Origin: Adenophora triphylla var. japonica
Taxonomy: Eukaryota; Streptophyta; Magnoliopsida; Asterales; Campanulaceae
Assembly: GCA_022495995.1 (NCBI GenBank)
Contig: JAFEMH010000760.1
Location: 1 to 64,000, forward strand
DNA: 64,000 nucleotides
Direction of reading: 5' to 3'
Below the pieces are notes generated by a model that did not search any database, was not told where the DNA came from, and saw only the letters and a list, made by a program, of their open reading frames with translations. Made by a program: the position numbers and the translations under genes. Below are positions 34,981 through 46,404 of the stretch, piece by piece (position 1 is the stretch's first letter; each line of letters starts with the position of its first letter).

Positions 34981-36028
34981 AAGATTTGACTATTTTTGGG
35001 AAGTCGCCCTGAGATCTGACTATTTTTTGTAAGTCGCCCTATGATCTGACTATTTTTGGGAAGTCGCCCTATGATCTGACTATTTTTGGGAAGTCGCCCT
35101 AAGATCTGACAATTTTTGGGAAGTCACCCTAATGTCTGACTATTTTTGGGAAGTCGCCCTGAGATCTGACTATTTTTGGGAAGTCGCCTCCATTCGACTA
35201 TTTTTGGGAAGTCACCCTAAGATCTCGACTATTTTTGGGAAGTCACCCTAAGGTCTGACTATTTTTGGGAAGTCGCCCTGAGATCTGACTATTTTTGGGA
35301 AGTCGCCCTATGATCTGACTATTTTTGGGAAGTCGCCCTATGATCTGACTATTTTTGGGAAGTCGCCCTAAGATCTGACTATTTTTGGGAAGTCGCCCTA
35401 AGATCTGACTATTTTTGGAAAGTCGCCCTATGGTTTGACTATTTTGGGGAAGTCACCCTATGATCTGACTATTTTTGGGAAGTCGCCCTAAGATCTGACT
35501 ATTTTTGGGAAGTCGCCCTATGATCTGACTATTTTTGGGAAGTCGCCCTATGATCTGACTATTTTTGGGAAGTCGCCCTAAGATCTGACTATTTTTGGGA
35601 AGTCGCCCTATGGTTTGACTATTTTGGGGAAGTCACCCTATGATCTGACTATTTTTGGGAAGTCGCCCTATGACTTGACTATTTTGGGGAAGTCGCCCTG
35701 TGATCTGACTATTTTTGGGAAGTCACCCTAAGGTCTGACTATTTTTGGGAAGTCGCCCTGAGATCTGACTATTTTTGGGAAGTCGCCCTATGATCTGACT
35801 ATTTTTGGGAAGTCGCCCTATGATCCGACTATTTTGGGAAGTCGCCCCAAGATCGACTATTTTTGGGAAGTCGCCCTATGGTTTGACTATTTTGGGGAAG
35901 TCACCCTACGATCTGACTATTTTTGGGAAGTCGCCCTACGATCTCGACTATTTTTGGGAAGTCACCCTAAGATCTCGACTATTTTGGGAAGTCACCCTAA
36001 GGTCTCGACTATTTTTGGGAAGTCGCCA
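34981..36028. repeat. Tandem array 1 of element C: 30-bp unit, about 35 copies
   Basis: The unit is tctgactatttttgggaagt followed by cgccctatga or a close variant. Most units are exactly 30 bp, two per 60-bp line; a few are 28-31 bp. Variants at the cgccct/caccct and taaga/tatga sites are interspersed, and small groups recur in the same order, suggesting block duplication. Long open frames here merely translate the repeat. Confidence 0.92.
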
Positions 36029-36093
36029 CGGTAATGACTTCGTTTGTCGAATTAGGGAGTGATTGCGATTTATCGCTTTCCTCGTGTTGTGTG

Positions 36094-36215
36094 TGATAGC
36101 GTTTTAGGTGCCTCAAACCTTAATGATGGCGTCTTAGGTGCCTCGAACCTTCATGATGGCGTCTTAGGTGCCTCGAACCTTGGAGATGGCGTCTTAGGTG
36201 CCTCGAACCTTGATT
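36094..36215. repeat. Tandem array 2 of element C: 30-bp unit, four copies
   Basis: The unit is gatggcgtcttaggtgcctc followed by gaaccttnat. A single isolated relative lies at about 34752. The unit sequence is unrelated to array 1 but has the same period. Confidence 0.85.
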
Positions 36216-36369
36216 TGAAATGATTTCCCTTTGATGGTTTGGGATAGATGGTCTATTGGTGGACTTCATTTGAAGGGATCGGTCTTATGTTTGCTGCCGA
36301 GGAAATGGATGATAATGGGAAAAGAAACGGGATTCCGTTAACTTCGCTGGGGATTTTGTTAGCCTTTGT

Positions 36370-36625
36370 TGGAGTTTAGTTCAGGAGTATGAACCTAAAT
36401 GGGGACTTAGTTCAGGGGTATGATTCTAAGTCGACGTTTTGTTCAGGAGTATGAACCTAAATGGGGACTTAGTTCAGGGGTATGATTCTAAGTCGACGTT
36501 TTATTCAGGAGTATGAACCTAAATGGGGACTTAGTTCAGGAGTATGATTCTAAGTCGAGGTTTTGTTCAGGAGTATGAACCTAAATGGGGACTTAGTTCA
36601 GGAGTATGATTCTAAGTCGAGGTTT
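36370..36625. repeat. Tandem array 3 of element C: 62-bp unit made of two 31-bp halves
   Basis: Half-units gttcaggagtatgaacctaa... and gttcaggggtatgattctaa... alternate, giving a 62-bp higher-order period over four cycles. The halves share gttcagg and gtatga, so the 62-mer probably arose by duplication of a 31-mer followed by divergence. Confidence 0.88.
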
Positions 36626-36795
36626 AGTACCTGAGGGAGACTATTTGAAGGTGTTCTCGCTGGGGAAGATTCGGGCTTACGAGAACTATCGGGGAAAAGG
36701 GTGACCGTGTTGGTCAAGTGACTGGACCTATGGCAAGCTACATAGTTTGTCAAAGAGGTGGTGATAACGAGAGGCTATAAGCTTTGTACCCAAGG

Positions 36796-36890
36796 TTGAC
36801 TGCTCTTAGGGGAGTCACCCGAGGATTGACTATTTTAGGGAAGTCGCCCGAGGATTGACTATTTTAGGGAAGTCGCCCGAGGATTGACTA
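36796..36890. repeat. Tandem array 4 of element C: 29-bp unit, three copies
   Basis: The unit is attgactattttagggaagt followed by cgcccgagg. It is clearly related to array 1 (gactatttttgggaagtcgccc), so it is a diverged side-branch of the same family about 770 bp away. Confidence 0.85.
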
Positions 36891-37072
36891 AAGCTTACGT
36901 TGTCAAGTTTATGAGATAGGAATAGCTAAAGCTATGGGTAATCATGCAACATTTGTGAGTGCATGATTATTTTTGAGATATGTTGAAGGACTAACGTACC
37001 TTGCTGTGCTTACCCGCAGGAGAGAGCAAGTTGCGGGGGCTGTGGCGCTGATAGTGTTGAGAGTCTTGATGC

Positions 37073-37525
37073 ATCATTGAGAACTTGGCGTCTCTGTCCG
37101 AACTGTATTTGAGAACTTGGCGTCCCTGACCTACTTGCCTTTGAGAACTTGGTGTCTCAGATCGAATTGTATTTGAGAACTTCGCGTCCCTGACCGATTT
37201 CTATTTGAGAATTTGGCATCCCTGACCGATTTGTATTTGAGAACTTGGCATCCCTGACCGAATTGTATTTGAGAACTTGGCATCCCTGACCGATTTGTAT
37301 TTGAGAACTTGGCGTCCCTGACCGATTTACATTTTGAGATCTTGGCATCCTTGACCGATTTGTATTTTGAGATCTTGGCGTCCCTGACCGATTTGTATTT
37401 TGAGATCTTGGCATCCCTGACCGATTTGTATTTTGAGATCTTGGCGTCTCTGACCGAACTGTATTTGAGAACTTGGCGTCCCTGACCGATTTGTATTTGA
37501 GAACTTGGCGTCCCTGACCGATTTG
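37073..37525. repeat. Tandem array 5 of element C: 32-33-bp unit, about 14 copies
   Basis: The unit is tttgagaacttggcgtccct followed by gaccgatttgta. A 33-bp variant with ttttgagatcttgg occupies the middle (37330-37450). Minus-strand frames of up to 185 residues across it are only translated repeat. Confidence 0.9.
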
Positions 37526-37529
37526 TAGA

Positions 37530-40500
37530 CACTGGAGGTGATCTGCACATGTTTTGCCCGGAATCATCTCTTGCCGAAAAGGGGGATTTGATTTCTTGCA
37601 ATTTTGTTGAAACCATTGATTTTGGGCTTTGGTAAACATCTTCCTTGTTGAGGGTAAGTCTCAATAGCGAAGGAAAATGGTCTTTCACGTTTGAATTCCT
37701 GCATTGGTTAGTAGAGAGGAAGAAGCATATATGACATTCATGATGACAGATGCATGCATAGAACCAAAAATGATTGTGAGAGCATCACTGCATATGTTCG
37801 CGAGATGATGCATTTACTTGCTTTCGAAGATGCACCTAGTCTAAGCTTTTGGCAGGGAAATTATGATTTATGATCTTCAATCACTTAGGATTTTTCCTAT
37901 TGATTCAAGTTTTGTGCATGCTACATGAGCCCTTGGGAGATTTTTGTGGGGATGCATGGTGATGAGAGGGGATGCATTGGGATGTATGTGTCTGGAAACT
38001 GTTTGGAACAGATTTTGAGCAAGTGGTGAGAGCCCTCGATCGCGATTTAAACAACGGTTGTTGATGAGGTTTTGTTAACAGTATCACCTGGACCTCAATT
38101 TTGATGAGATTGGATTCGGATCCCGGGTCTTGATTGGAATTTTCTCTCTCAATCTTGGTCATTTGAAGCTGATGCTGACAGGCTCTAGGGCACGTTGATA
38201 TGAGTGAAGCTTCTTTCATTTGGGTGAGAAATTTGTGACCTCGGCCGAAACCTTGTTCGGAGAATGATTTGATGAAATTGCTAATGCAGGGAGAAACCCA
38301 AATCGTAAATCATGATGCTACGGGAAGCTGCTATGTACCAAGTTCTGAAGCTGAAAATCTAGTTGTTGATGTGACTAGACCTTTCTTGTGACTTGATAAA
38401 ATTCAGATCCAAAGGACCAACTTGACAAAGCCCCCGGATCCTATTAAAGCGAGGAAAGATCCCTTCTTTGGCAAAGCCTCGGTCTGAAGAACTGAGTAGG
38501 CAAAGTCCAGATTTTGAAGAAGCGACTCGGCGAAGCCCCAATCTTATAACCTCGTTGTCATTAGCAGAGTCCCAATCTGATTGGTAATGCAAAGCAATCC
38601 TGAAAATAATCCGACAAAGATCGAATCTATCTCGTAGTGAAAAACCCAATGTGGACCCAAAGATGATTATAGAAGCCCCAGCTTGAAGAGCTGATACAGG
38701 AGAACCTGGGAGAACCGCTTAGCAAGCCCCAGCGTGAAGAAATTCAGAGTAGTCTTACAGAGGAGGCACCCATCTTTTCAGACCTTAGTCAACCAGTCAC
38801 TTGGACAAGACTCAGAAATGTTTACGTGCAGGGGCATATCTTTTGAAAGGTGAGAATGTCTCCCGAATTTGTGTATGACAGTCTCGCTTTAGGTTTGACT
38901 CTTTTGAGAGAGTATAAGCATCACAAGGTGTGGAAAAGTGTATGGAAGCCCATGCTGACAGAAAGACAGTGTTTGGCTCTATTTTCCTATGATGGAGAGA
39001 GAGAAGACTTGTCGAGACACTTGAAAACTTGTCTTATTCATGATGATCACAAGGCTGCTTAAAACCCTTTGTTAATGTTTGGGTTATTCAACTCCTAAAT
39101 CTGATATGAACAAATATTTTGATTAATCACGAGGAGAAAATCAGCTGATATCGAGAATCCAGCTCGGAAGAACGGAAAGTGTATAGGGACGATCCTTGAT
39201 GAGACCGGATTTTTTTTTTTTTTGAGATTTGTTTATGATTTCGACCGGACCATTTCTGGTTGCCTACGTTCCCTCCATTATGAAGAGCTCAGGTCGCCGT
39301 AGTTCGGGCTTATCCCGAATGAAGAGAGAATGAGTGTGAAAATTCAAGACTTTGAGGTTCTTTTGGGAATTTGAGGATTGGAGATTCGAATAACATATCC
39401 CCTTAGAGTGTCCATAAAAGACACGGATGCGAAGCCCCAGTGGGACATCCACGGCAAGTGTTTGTGGAGTAGAAATGAATTATGCTCACATGAATCAAAT
39501 TTGAATTTGCACAATCTTTGATTGGTAATTTTGAACTAAAATGGATTAGATTCCAATTTAAGCAAGCAATGAAATATTAATTTGATTACGATGAAATTGC
39601 TATCCGATAGGAATTGCAGCTGGGTTTCCGGGCTTCGATCGGCCATCGGGTGATTTGGAAAATCATGACCTCTTAAGATGAGAGGTCGGCTGGGCCTTTT
39701 GCTGACTGAACCTCTAATGATGAGAGGTTGGCTTGCAGGGATGTGTTTGAGAAATCTATGGCGGGGAAGATTGATTACCTCTAAGAATGAGAGGTCAAAT
39801 TTTGACTTTGACCAATGGCGAGGGTAATGGGAGTATCCTCTAAAATCGAGAGGATGGCTTGGGATTGATTTAAGGTAATGGTGAGAGGAAGTCCAAGCTA
39901 TCGACAACTTTTGCGAACTTGCGAGGATTCAGGCTCTTTTTTTTTTGATCATTGGAGAGCTTCTTGAGAAGTCGGGGACTTTTGCTGAATTGTGAGGATC
40001 GACGGTCCTCTTTTTTTTTTTTGAAGTTCTTGCTTGAATTTTTCTATTTTTTTTTTGAAGCTTCTTTTGCTTGAGTTCTTTTTTTTTTGACTTGGAAAGC
40101 TTCCTGAGGAGTTGAGGATTATCTTTGTCCTTCCTTCATGGCTTGAGATATTTTACGCATCGCCGACTCTCAAAGTTAACTTCTTGGGCTTGCTTGGACT
40201 TTTCTCAGTAAGGAGCAAAGGTGATGGCTAAACAGGGTTTCAAAACATGTCGATCTTGAAATGAAAGGATATTGTTTGGTGAGGGTAAGGTAATGGATTT
40301 CCTATGGGTGAAAGGCTTCGACCGCAATCCTTACCGGATGACCTAAACGAAATTAAGTCTTCATTGCTTGCTTAAGCTTTAAATGAGAAAAGATCCATGC
40401 AAATTCATCGAGCAACGAGAGGATGATGATGAAAGGGATGTGAGCATATGAGATGCAAGATGGAGAGTTGGTAAGCCCCAATTTGGGAAAGATATCAATT

Positions 40501-40826
40501 GATTTTCTCACTCCGATTAATTTAAATATTAATCATTTCAAAGAGTTAGTGGTTGAGCAGCACAAGTGATCATCTAGGATAAAACCGTTTCAATTAAGTG
40601 CAACGTGGGTGTGCAAGTGATGTCTCGAGTCTAGCAAGAAAAGAAAAAAGACTTATATTAAAAGTTAGACATTTAACTACTATGTCCAAAATGGACTATA
40701 ACGACAAATGTCCAGGAAGGACTTAGGTGAAAGAAAAGTACTAGAACCTACGAAGGTTGACTTAAAAGACTATTTTAAAGATAGGTAGCCCCTAGTCTAG
40801 CCGCTCTTTGTTGTTGGACCATGCAT
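37530..40826. other. Non-coding interior of element C between gag and the tandem arrays
   Basis: About 3.3 kb downstream of gag where an autonomous relative would carry protease, RT, RNase H and integrase. None of their motifs is visible in any frame. It contains degenerate phrases around 38390-38760 (ggcaaagcc, cgaagccccaatct), the hairpin group at 39667-39855 and several poly-T runs. A 70-codon plus-strand frame (38850-39062) is not recognised. Confidence 0.6.
39667..39855. repeat. Four consecutive CCTCT/AGAGG hairpins with 7-nt loops
   Basis: Stems and loops: GACCTCT-taagatg-AGAGGTC (39667-39687), AACCTCT-aatgatg-AGAGGTT (39709-39729), ACCTCT-aagaatg-AGAGGT (39777-39795), ATCCTCT-aaaatcg-AGAGGAT (39835-39855). 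The core pairs and loop length are constant. The outer pairs change in step, so pairing is kept. Spacing is 42, 68 and 58 bp. Confidence 0.7.
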
Positions 40827-43053
40827 CTACTCTTCGACGCTGGAGATGGGGGCTATTGCAGATCTTTCCATCAGAATTTCTTTGGCAATCTCTTGCTTAA
40901 TCCAACCATTTTCATCATCTGCGATGGTCGGTCCACCGACCTTACAAAGGGGTGAGTCAAATTCCATTATGCCCACAAGTCTTGAATCACCAAACTCGAC
41001 CATGTTGACATTCGGGTTGTTGTTTCTAGGGAATGGGTTACTGATAGTATTGGGCCCTTCAGGCACCTCTAACCTCCCTTGTTCAATCAAACTTTGGATT
41101 GCCTTTTTCAGGGGGACGCAATCATCTGTCAGGTGCCCATGGTACTGATGAAAGGCACAATGCTTGGAGGTATCCAAAGGAGCATTAGGGTTTCTAGGCT
41201 GATAATTTTCCAAAGGCCGGAGCAAACCTTCTCTCACCAAACCTCTGAAGATATCACTCAAAGGCATCCCAAAGTTTCTCAAGTCTTGGAGCCGGATCCT
41301 GGATGCATCAGGTTTCTTGGGAACAAAGGAAGTGGCATTGTTACAGCCCGTCCCGCATAGCTAATCACTTCTTTACCTTTTGGTTGGGCAGAGCTGTGTT
41401 GGAGGTGGAAGAAACCCGGTATCTGCAGAAGCAGGTGCAGCGAGATCGCCGATTGTAAGCCTTTTCGAACTTAGCCCCGGAATTAACCATTGCACGCAAG
41501 TCAGCGTAGGGGAAGTGACTGAGGGAAGCTCTCAAATGCGGCTTCAAGCATGACTGAAAGATGTCTAACTACTCCTCGTCAGAGGGAGGAATGGCCATTT
41601 CACTAAGCTTCAGGTTCCACCTTTTATAGAAATCCCCAATATTCTCATTAGGGCGCCGCACCGTTGTCTGCAGTCAACTCTGTTTGTTTCCCATTCCAAG
41701 TTGGCTTTATACTTATCCGTGAAAGTACTGGTAATCTGTTCCCAAGTAGCCCTAGCTTCAGGCTGCAATCGGAAAAACCATTTCAAAGCCCCTGACTTCA
41801 AAGAGAGACTGAAGTAGTCAGCCAACTGCTGGTTTGTGCATCCCTTAGCTTTCATTGCCAAAGTGTAGGTGTCCAAGTGAGTTTTAGGGCACGCACTTCC
41901 ATCAAACAGTTCGAGATTGGGCATCACGAACTTGTGAGGCAGGGGTACAATTGAGTCGGGATCTGTAGGCCGAAGAGCAGTGTTCCTTTTGACGGTCAAT
42001 TCAGTGATCTGCGCTTTCATTTCCTTGTGTTGCTCCATAAACCAAGCCAATTGGGGATCCAAAGGTGGAGCGGGAATGCCTGAGCCGATATTTAAGCCGG
42101 GAAGAGGACTAGCTATTGGTGGTGCATTGGTGGAAGGAATACCATATCCCGGAGCATAGGTGAAAACCTGTCCTTGGCCCAAATTACCCTGGGGAGTGTA
42201 GGTAGGAGCTTGGGCAAAGGGATAGAACCCAGCGACTTGCTGTTGGCTTCCAATCGGCAGAGAAGATGGAGGCAGATCTGAGGTAGCCAGATGGCTTGGA
42301 TTTCCGGAGTGAGGCCCATAAGTAGGCTTAAGTGCGGGCTGCTGTCCCTGGTTGTTGAATTGCATGGCTGGTTGTGGCGAGGATGCATAACCGAGAGGAT
42401 ACTGTGGTCCTGGTGATTCTGATGAAACTGGGATGGGGGCTTGGTAACCCATTGAACCCCGAGTGAGAAATGGGTTTGTGGAAGCCGTGTGAGGAGCACG
42501 AGCTAGCATCATTCGAGGAGGGGCTCCCGATCGTTGCCCCGAACCAAACCGTGGTGGCATTCCAAACCGTTGCTGCAAAAGTCCGGATTGATTGGTCCCA
42601 AACTGAGGCGGGATCCAAATTCTCTCGTGGCATTCCGGTATCCCCAACCAGCGGGAAGGCATTTCGCATCGACTTTGTCCCCACCGAGGCATTGCGAACC
42701 GGCTCGTCCCGTCAGCCGCGTGGATCCAGCTGGTGCAGCTGGGGAGCCGGCCGACCCGAGATCGAGGAGCATGGGCTCGGGTGGTAGTACCGTGGGAGGC
42801 CGGTGGTGGCATCCCGAGTAGTCGGGTTGACCAAGAGCGGGATTGAGGTCTTCCTCTTCTTCCACAGTGAAGGTGCCGTCTGGGTTGAGACTGGCGGCCA
42901 ATCAATGGCTTTTGATAGCCTCCATAAGGCTGTTCAGCTGTGCTTCCTGTCGTACTCTCATCTGTTCAGCTAACTGATTCCATTGCGGTTCTGTTTGAGG
43001 AGTTCAGGAGGCGGAGTGACGTTGTCCCCATCATTACCGGCTGATGCAGACAT
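40827..43053 (-). pseudogene. Gag of element C, frameshifted
   Basis: The start is MSASAGNDGDNVTPPPELL at 43053. A frameshift near 42985 leads to LAEQMRVRQEAQLNSLMEA (about 42940); an acidic EVEEEED-like region and a long Pro/Gln/Gly-rich linker follow. The retrotransposon gag domain (about 41990-41680) includes FDGSACPKTHLDTYTLAM, LADYFSLSLKSGALKWF and WEQITSTFTDKY. The zinc motif C-x2-H-x4-H-x4-C, in CAFHQYHGHLTDDC, lies at about 41155. The stop at 40827 follows ISSVEE. At least three frameshifts separate the segments. The zinc motif matches that of element B, supporting Tat/Ogre affinity. It would supply capsid protein only. Confidence 0.8.
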
Positions 43054-44502
43054 TCTGAAACCCGGAGTCGGAATAAACGGCGAGGCTGATGACGCGCTTG
43101 ACTCTTCCCAACTGATCAAACGGTGACCCGGTGTCCGGAACCAACCTTTGTGAGGAGCTGCGGGGGAAAGGGCACGAAGGTTCAGATGTCTGGGAATGAA
43201 GGAGGGTAGGTGTTTGGGCTCAAGGCTCATGCAACATGCAATTATTTGTTCACGTTTACTTAAAACATGTCTTATTAACCTAATCGGTTGGAAAAGATTG
43301 CTCTTCTTTTCGCAAACTACTCCGGATCCTGGATCAGTGGGCCCCGTCACTACGTCTATAAGCCCCTCGTATTTCACCTGTATTTCGACCTCCTAGGGTA
43401 GACAGCCCCGGGCGAGGGTCCTATAGGGCAAGCGGGTCCCACCGATCGAAAGAAAAACGATCCTAAAAGTCTGGCGGGTAATCGAGTCTTAACGATCATT
43501 CGATGTAAATTACGGACAAAGCTGACGTCAAAAGTCAAGATCATGTCCGAGGGCTCGACGAAAAGTCGGCATGATTTGGACTGATGAATGTCCACAATTG
43601 ATCTTGACTTGTCGTCAATTAGGCCGTAATTAGGCATGTAATAATCATTAATCCTTGATGACTCAGTGTCATGCTGGGAGTCAGTGTATAATTTGTGCCG
43701 CCGAGCCGAAGTCAAGGCGCCTGGCCAATATCTTGGTCAAAGTCTGCGGCGGAAAACCGGCATGACTTCGACTGATTAGGGTCCCCGAAAGATATTGAGT
43801 CGGTATGCCGACAAAGGCTTGAAAGGAAAGGTCTATACACAGACAGGGCATGACACAGACCAAACTAAAAACCAATCGGGTCTCGGACAAAAGTGTGTCA
43901 CGGACAAGTGCATGGTCGACATGAGGCTCCATGGGATGTTTGGGTAGTCCTGTGCTTGCACCGAGAGGCGTAATAAGACCAAACGGGCCGCGACAAGGAT
44001 TTCCCCGGGTTAGGGACGTAGTGTGCAGTGTACGGTCACGTGCGCGTAGTGTGCAAGCAGTCTATCTTCTTTTTCTGAGTAAAATAGAAATTTTTCATGT
44101 GTCTTAAAAAGAATGATGCATGATTTTTTTTTTGAAATTTTTCTTCTCTTTTTTTTTTGAAAAATCTTTTTTTTTGAAAGTAAATGCACACATAAGCACA
44201 AAAATTCCAACAGTTAGGGACATGATTCCGACAGTCAAAATTTTGACTTTTTCCGAGGCGGCCAAAACAACACGAAAATGTGCAAAAATCAACACACACA
44301 ACAAATGATTTTTAATGTCGGGACGGAAGCTTGACCCTCAAAAGCTTTTCTTTTTTTTTTTTGAAAACAATGATACCGGTACGTGGGATTGTTAAACCAC
44401 AATTTATCCCCGACTCGTGTTAGGAGGCGATAACGGGAAGTTTAATGGTTTCCACCAATATACCAAATATCATTCATTTTTTTTTTAGAAAAAGCATTCT
44501 TA
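43054..44502 (-). other. 5' leader of element C
   Basis: About 1.45 kb between primer binding site and gag. It contains two similar segments (agtcggcatgatttggactga at about 43563 and accggcatgacttcgactga at about 43757) and poly-T runs. Short frames have no recognisable product. Ogre elements carry an extra ORF in this place; none is discernible here. Confidence 0.5.
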
Positions 44503-44520
44503 TCCCCAGCGGAGTCGCCA
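44503..44520 (-). promoter_or_regulatory. Primer binding site of element C (tRNA-Arg-like)
   Basis: The minus strand reads TGGCGACTCCGCTGGGGA one base inside the 5' LTR. Its complement ends in CCA and looks like a tRNA 3' end. Ogre and some other Tat elements are reported to use tRNA-Arg, which this resembles; the exact tRNA was not checked. Confidence 0.75.
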
Positions 44521-44521
44521 C

Positions 44522-46404
44522 TGTGATGTACCCGATTTTTTTTTGAAATCAAACGGAGTCGCCATGCCATTTTTGTTTTAAGGGCCAAAACATTGATAAA
44601 TGCCCGAGATTAGAGATTTGGGTTCGGAGATCACGTTACACGCCGGGAAGGACGTTAGTGTGCACCCGGAATGCCTCGTAAAACGAGTCTTCCAAGCTAA
44701 AAACCATTTGTTTGCGTGTGTGTGTGTGTGTGTTACTTTGGCCAAAATAAGTTGAAAATGAGGAAAGTAAAAATTGGGAATTCTTTATTAGACTTTGGAC
44801 AGATCCCATGATTTTTGGTGTGATTTTTGGGTTGAGATTTGGTACTCAAAAGATTTTTGGAAGTTGAAAACCATTTCTGCCAGAATGAAAAAGGCAGTGG
44901 ACACTTGATTTTGAAATGGACTTTAGGGCTTGAAAACTCCAGAATCTGGGAAAAGTCCGAGAATGAAAAATGTTCAAAACACCTTAAATAAGGTTTTCGT
45001 AAAAGAACTTCCCATTTTGGAGATGATTTGAGGGACCAAAACCTTCTGGAAATCTCAGATGTGAAATCTGGATTTCCAGAGACTGATGAACTGACCTTTA
45101 AAAGAAAATTTGAAAAAAATGGAGTTTTACTCACGCAAAAAATAAAGTAAAAATATGTATGGAAATCTCTGGATGTTGGATACAAAAAGTGTTTTGTAGT
45201 CAACACCAAATTCCAAGTTTATCTGTGTCCAAAAAATTAGACCATGGACTGGGGTCTTAGAAAATTGCTACGGGACAGCAACTTCTCAAGAAGGAAAACA
45301 TGATTTTAAAGGGGGTTTTGCATCCATGCTTGTCCCCATTTCCCTAGGTTTTGATTAGTGATCACTTGACATTTTAGTGGTGATCTACTATATCAAACCA
45401 TCCTTGGGGTACATTAGGACTTAAGCATTTCATTTGCTTGGGAAAGGGAATTTTGTAGAGATGAAATTAAAGAGAAAAATCAACTAGAGATTTAAAATGT
45501 GGACCATTTGAGATGGTCATTCATGAAGATGAACTTCAAGATGACCATATTAGGTCAAGATTTAAGTTAAACTAGACATAAAGTAAATCAAAGTAAGGAG
45601 AACAAGATGAACAAGAAGTTAAAAGGGAGTTTTAGGGTTTAGATAAGGAGGGCTTTACCAATGGTGACACCCTATCTTCCTAGGCTTGGAATTTGACTTG
45701 AGGAGTATCAAGATTTGGTGTTTGACTTGAGGAGTATCAAGATTTGGTGTTTGGATTTGTGTTTGGGTGGATTCAAGGCTTGAATGTGTTTAGGGTTTGA
45801 TGATAGAGTTGGTCAAAGAGAAAACAAGTAGATAACACTTAAGTCCTCTATGTTTTCTCTCTAATCCTCCTCCTAAGGGTGATTTGAGCTTGGATTGGTG
45901 TATGTATGAGAGTATGTATGAGAGTGTTTTGAAAGTATTTTGAGTGAGTGGGGTTTGGGAAAGATTAAAGAGAAAATGGTGGCAATTCTAGTGAATTCCC
46001 ACTGTTTTCTCCCTATTTTTCGCCAGAATACAGCTTCTATAAGCCAATTGTGTTGTTTAAACTGAGAGAGGAGGGTTCAATTTATAGGCCTCTGGAAATA
46101 GCATTCATGTCCGCGCAGAGGGTATTGTAAACGTGCCTGGTGCATTAAATGCTGCTCCAGGCTTTGAACAGGAAGAATAATATTCAAAAATTCCAGCAGT
46201 TTGTGTTTTTCAACTTGCCCAATTCGGATTTTTCCAATTTCTTTTGCTTTTTGAGATTCTTTTCTTGGTTTAACTTTAAATGGAAATCCCTAATCTACCC
46301 TCACTTTGTTAGAAAGGTTAGGAATTGTTAGAAATGTTAGTAATGTTAGGACTTTCGTTAATTTTCTAACGAGAATACTAACAACTCAAATTGGAGCACT
46401 TACA
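44522..46404 (-). repeat. 5' LTR of element C
   Basis: 1883 bp, nearly identical to 32704-34581; differences are scattered substitutions and one extra GT pair or two in the (GT)n tract near 44713. Transcription of C would start here toward lower coordinates. Confidence 0.93.

Larger units (their letters stand above)
32704..46404 (-). mobile_element. Element C: 13.7-kb gag-only Tat/Ogre-like LTR retrotransposon
   Basis: LTRs at 32704-34581 and 44522-46404 start TGTGATGTACCC and end GCACTTACA on the plus strand. Duplication CCAAC (32699-32703 and 46405-46409) is exact. The minus orientation follows from the primer binding site at 44503-44520 and gag at 40827-43053. The interior of about 9.9 kb has gag but no protease, RT, RNase H or integrase motif on either strand. 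It has five tandem-array families next to the 3' LTR. It must have been mobilised by another element's pol, probably a Tat or Ogre relative given its gag zinc motif. LTR identity is high by eye (about 98%), so the insertion is recent. Confidence 0.92.

Noticed and set aside
34981..36028. Array of about 35 regular 30-bp repeats resembling a CRISPR array
   Set aside because: Repeats are directly contiguous with no spacers, and lie inside a plant LTR retrotransposon; it is a tandem repeat.
35805..36062. Plus-strand open frames with repeated FWEV and GKSPYDL-type peptides
   Set aside because: They translate array 1; the peptide period follows the DNA unit.
37131..37688. Minus-strand open frames of 160-185 residues
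   Set aside because: They are translations of a 32-bp tandem repeat in several frames, with no protein-like complexity.
38850..39062. 70-codon plus-strand frame in element C
   Set aside because: No recognised domain, and opposite to the element's coding strand; likely chance.
42509..42905. Two overlapping long frames on the minus strand at the gag N-terminal side of element C
   Set aside because: Both are partly frameshifted readings of the same gag; treated as one pseudogene rather than two genes.
43374..43932. Minus-strand frames of 83-113 residues in the leader of element C
   Set aside because: No domain or conserved motif; the region is the untranslated leader and includes internal duplications.
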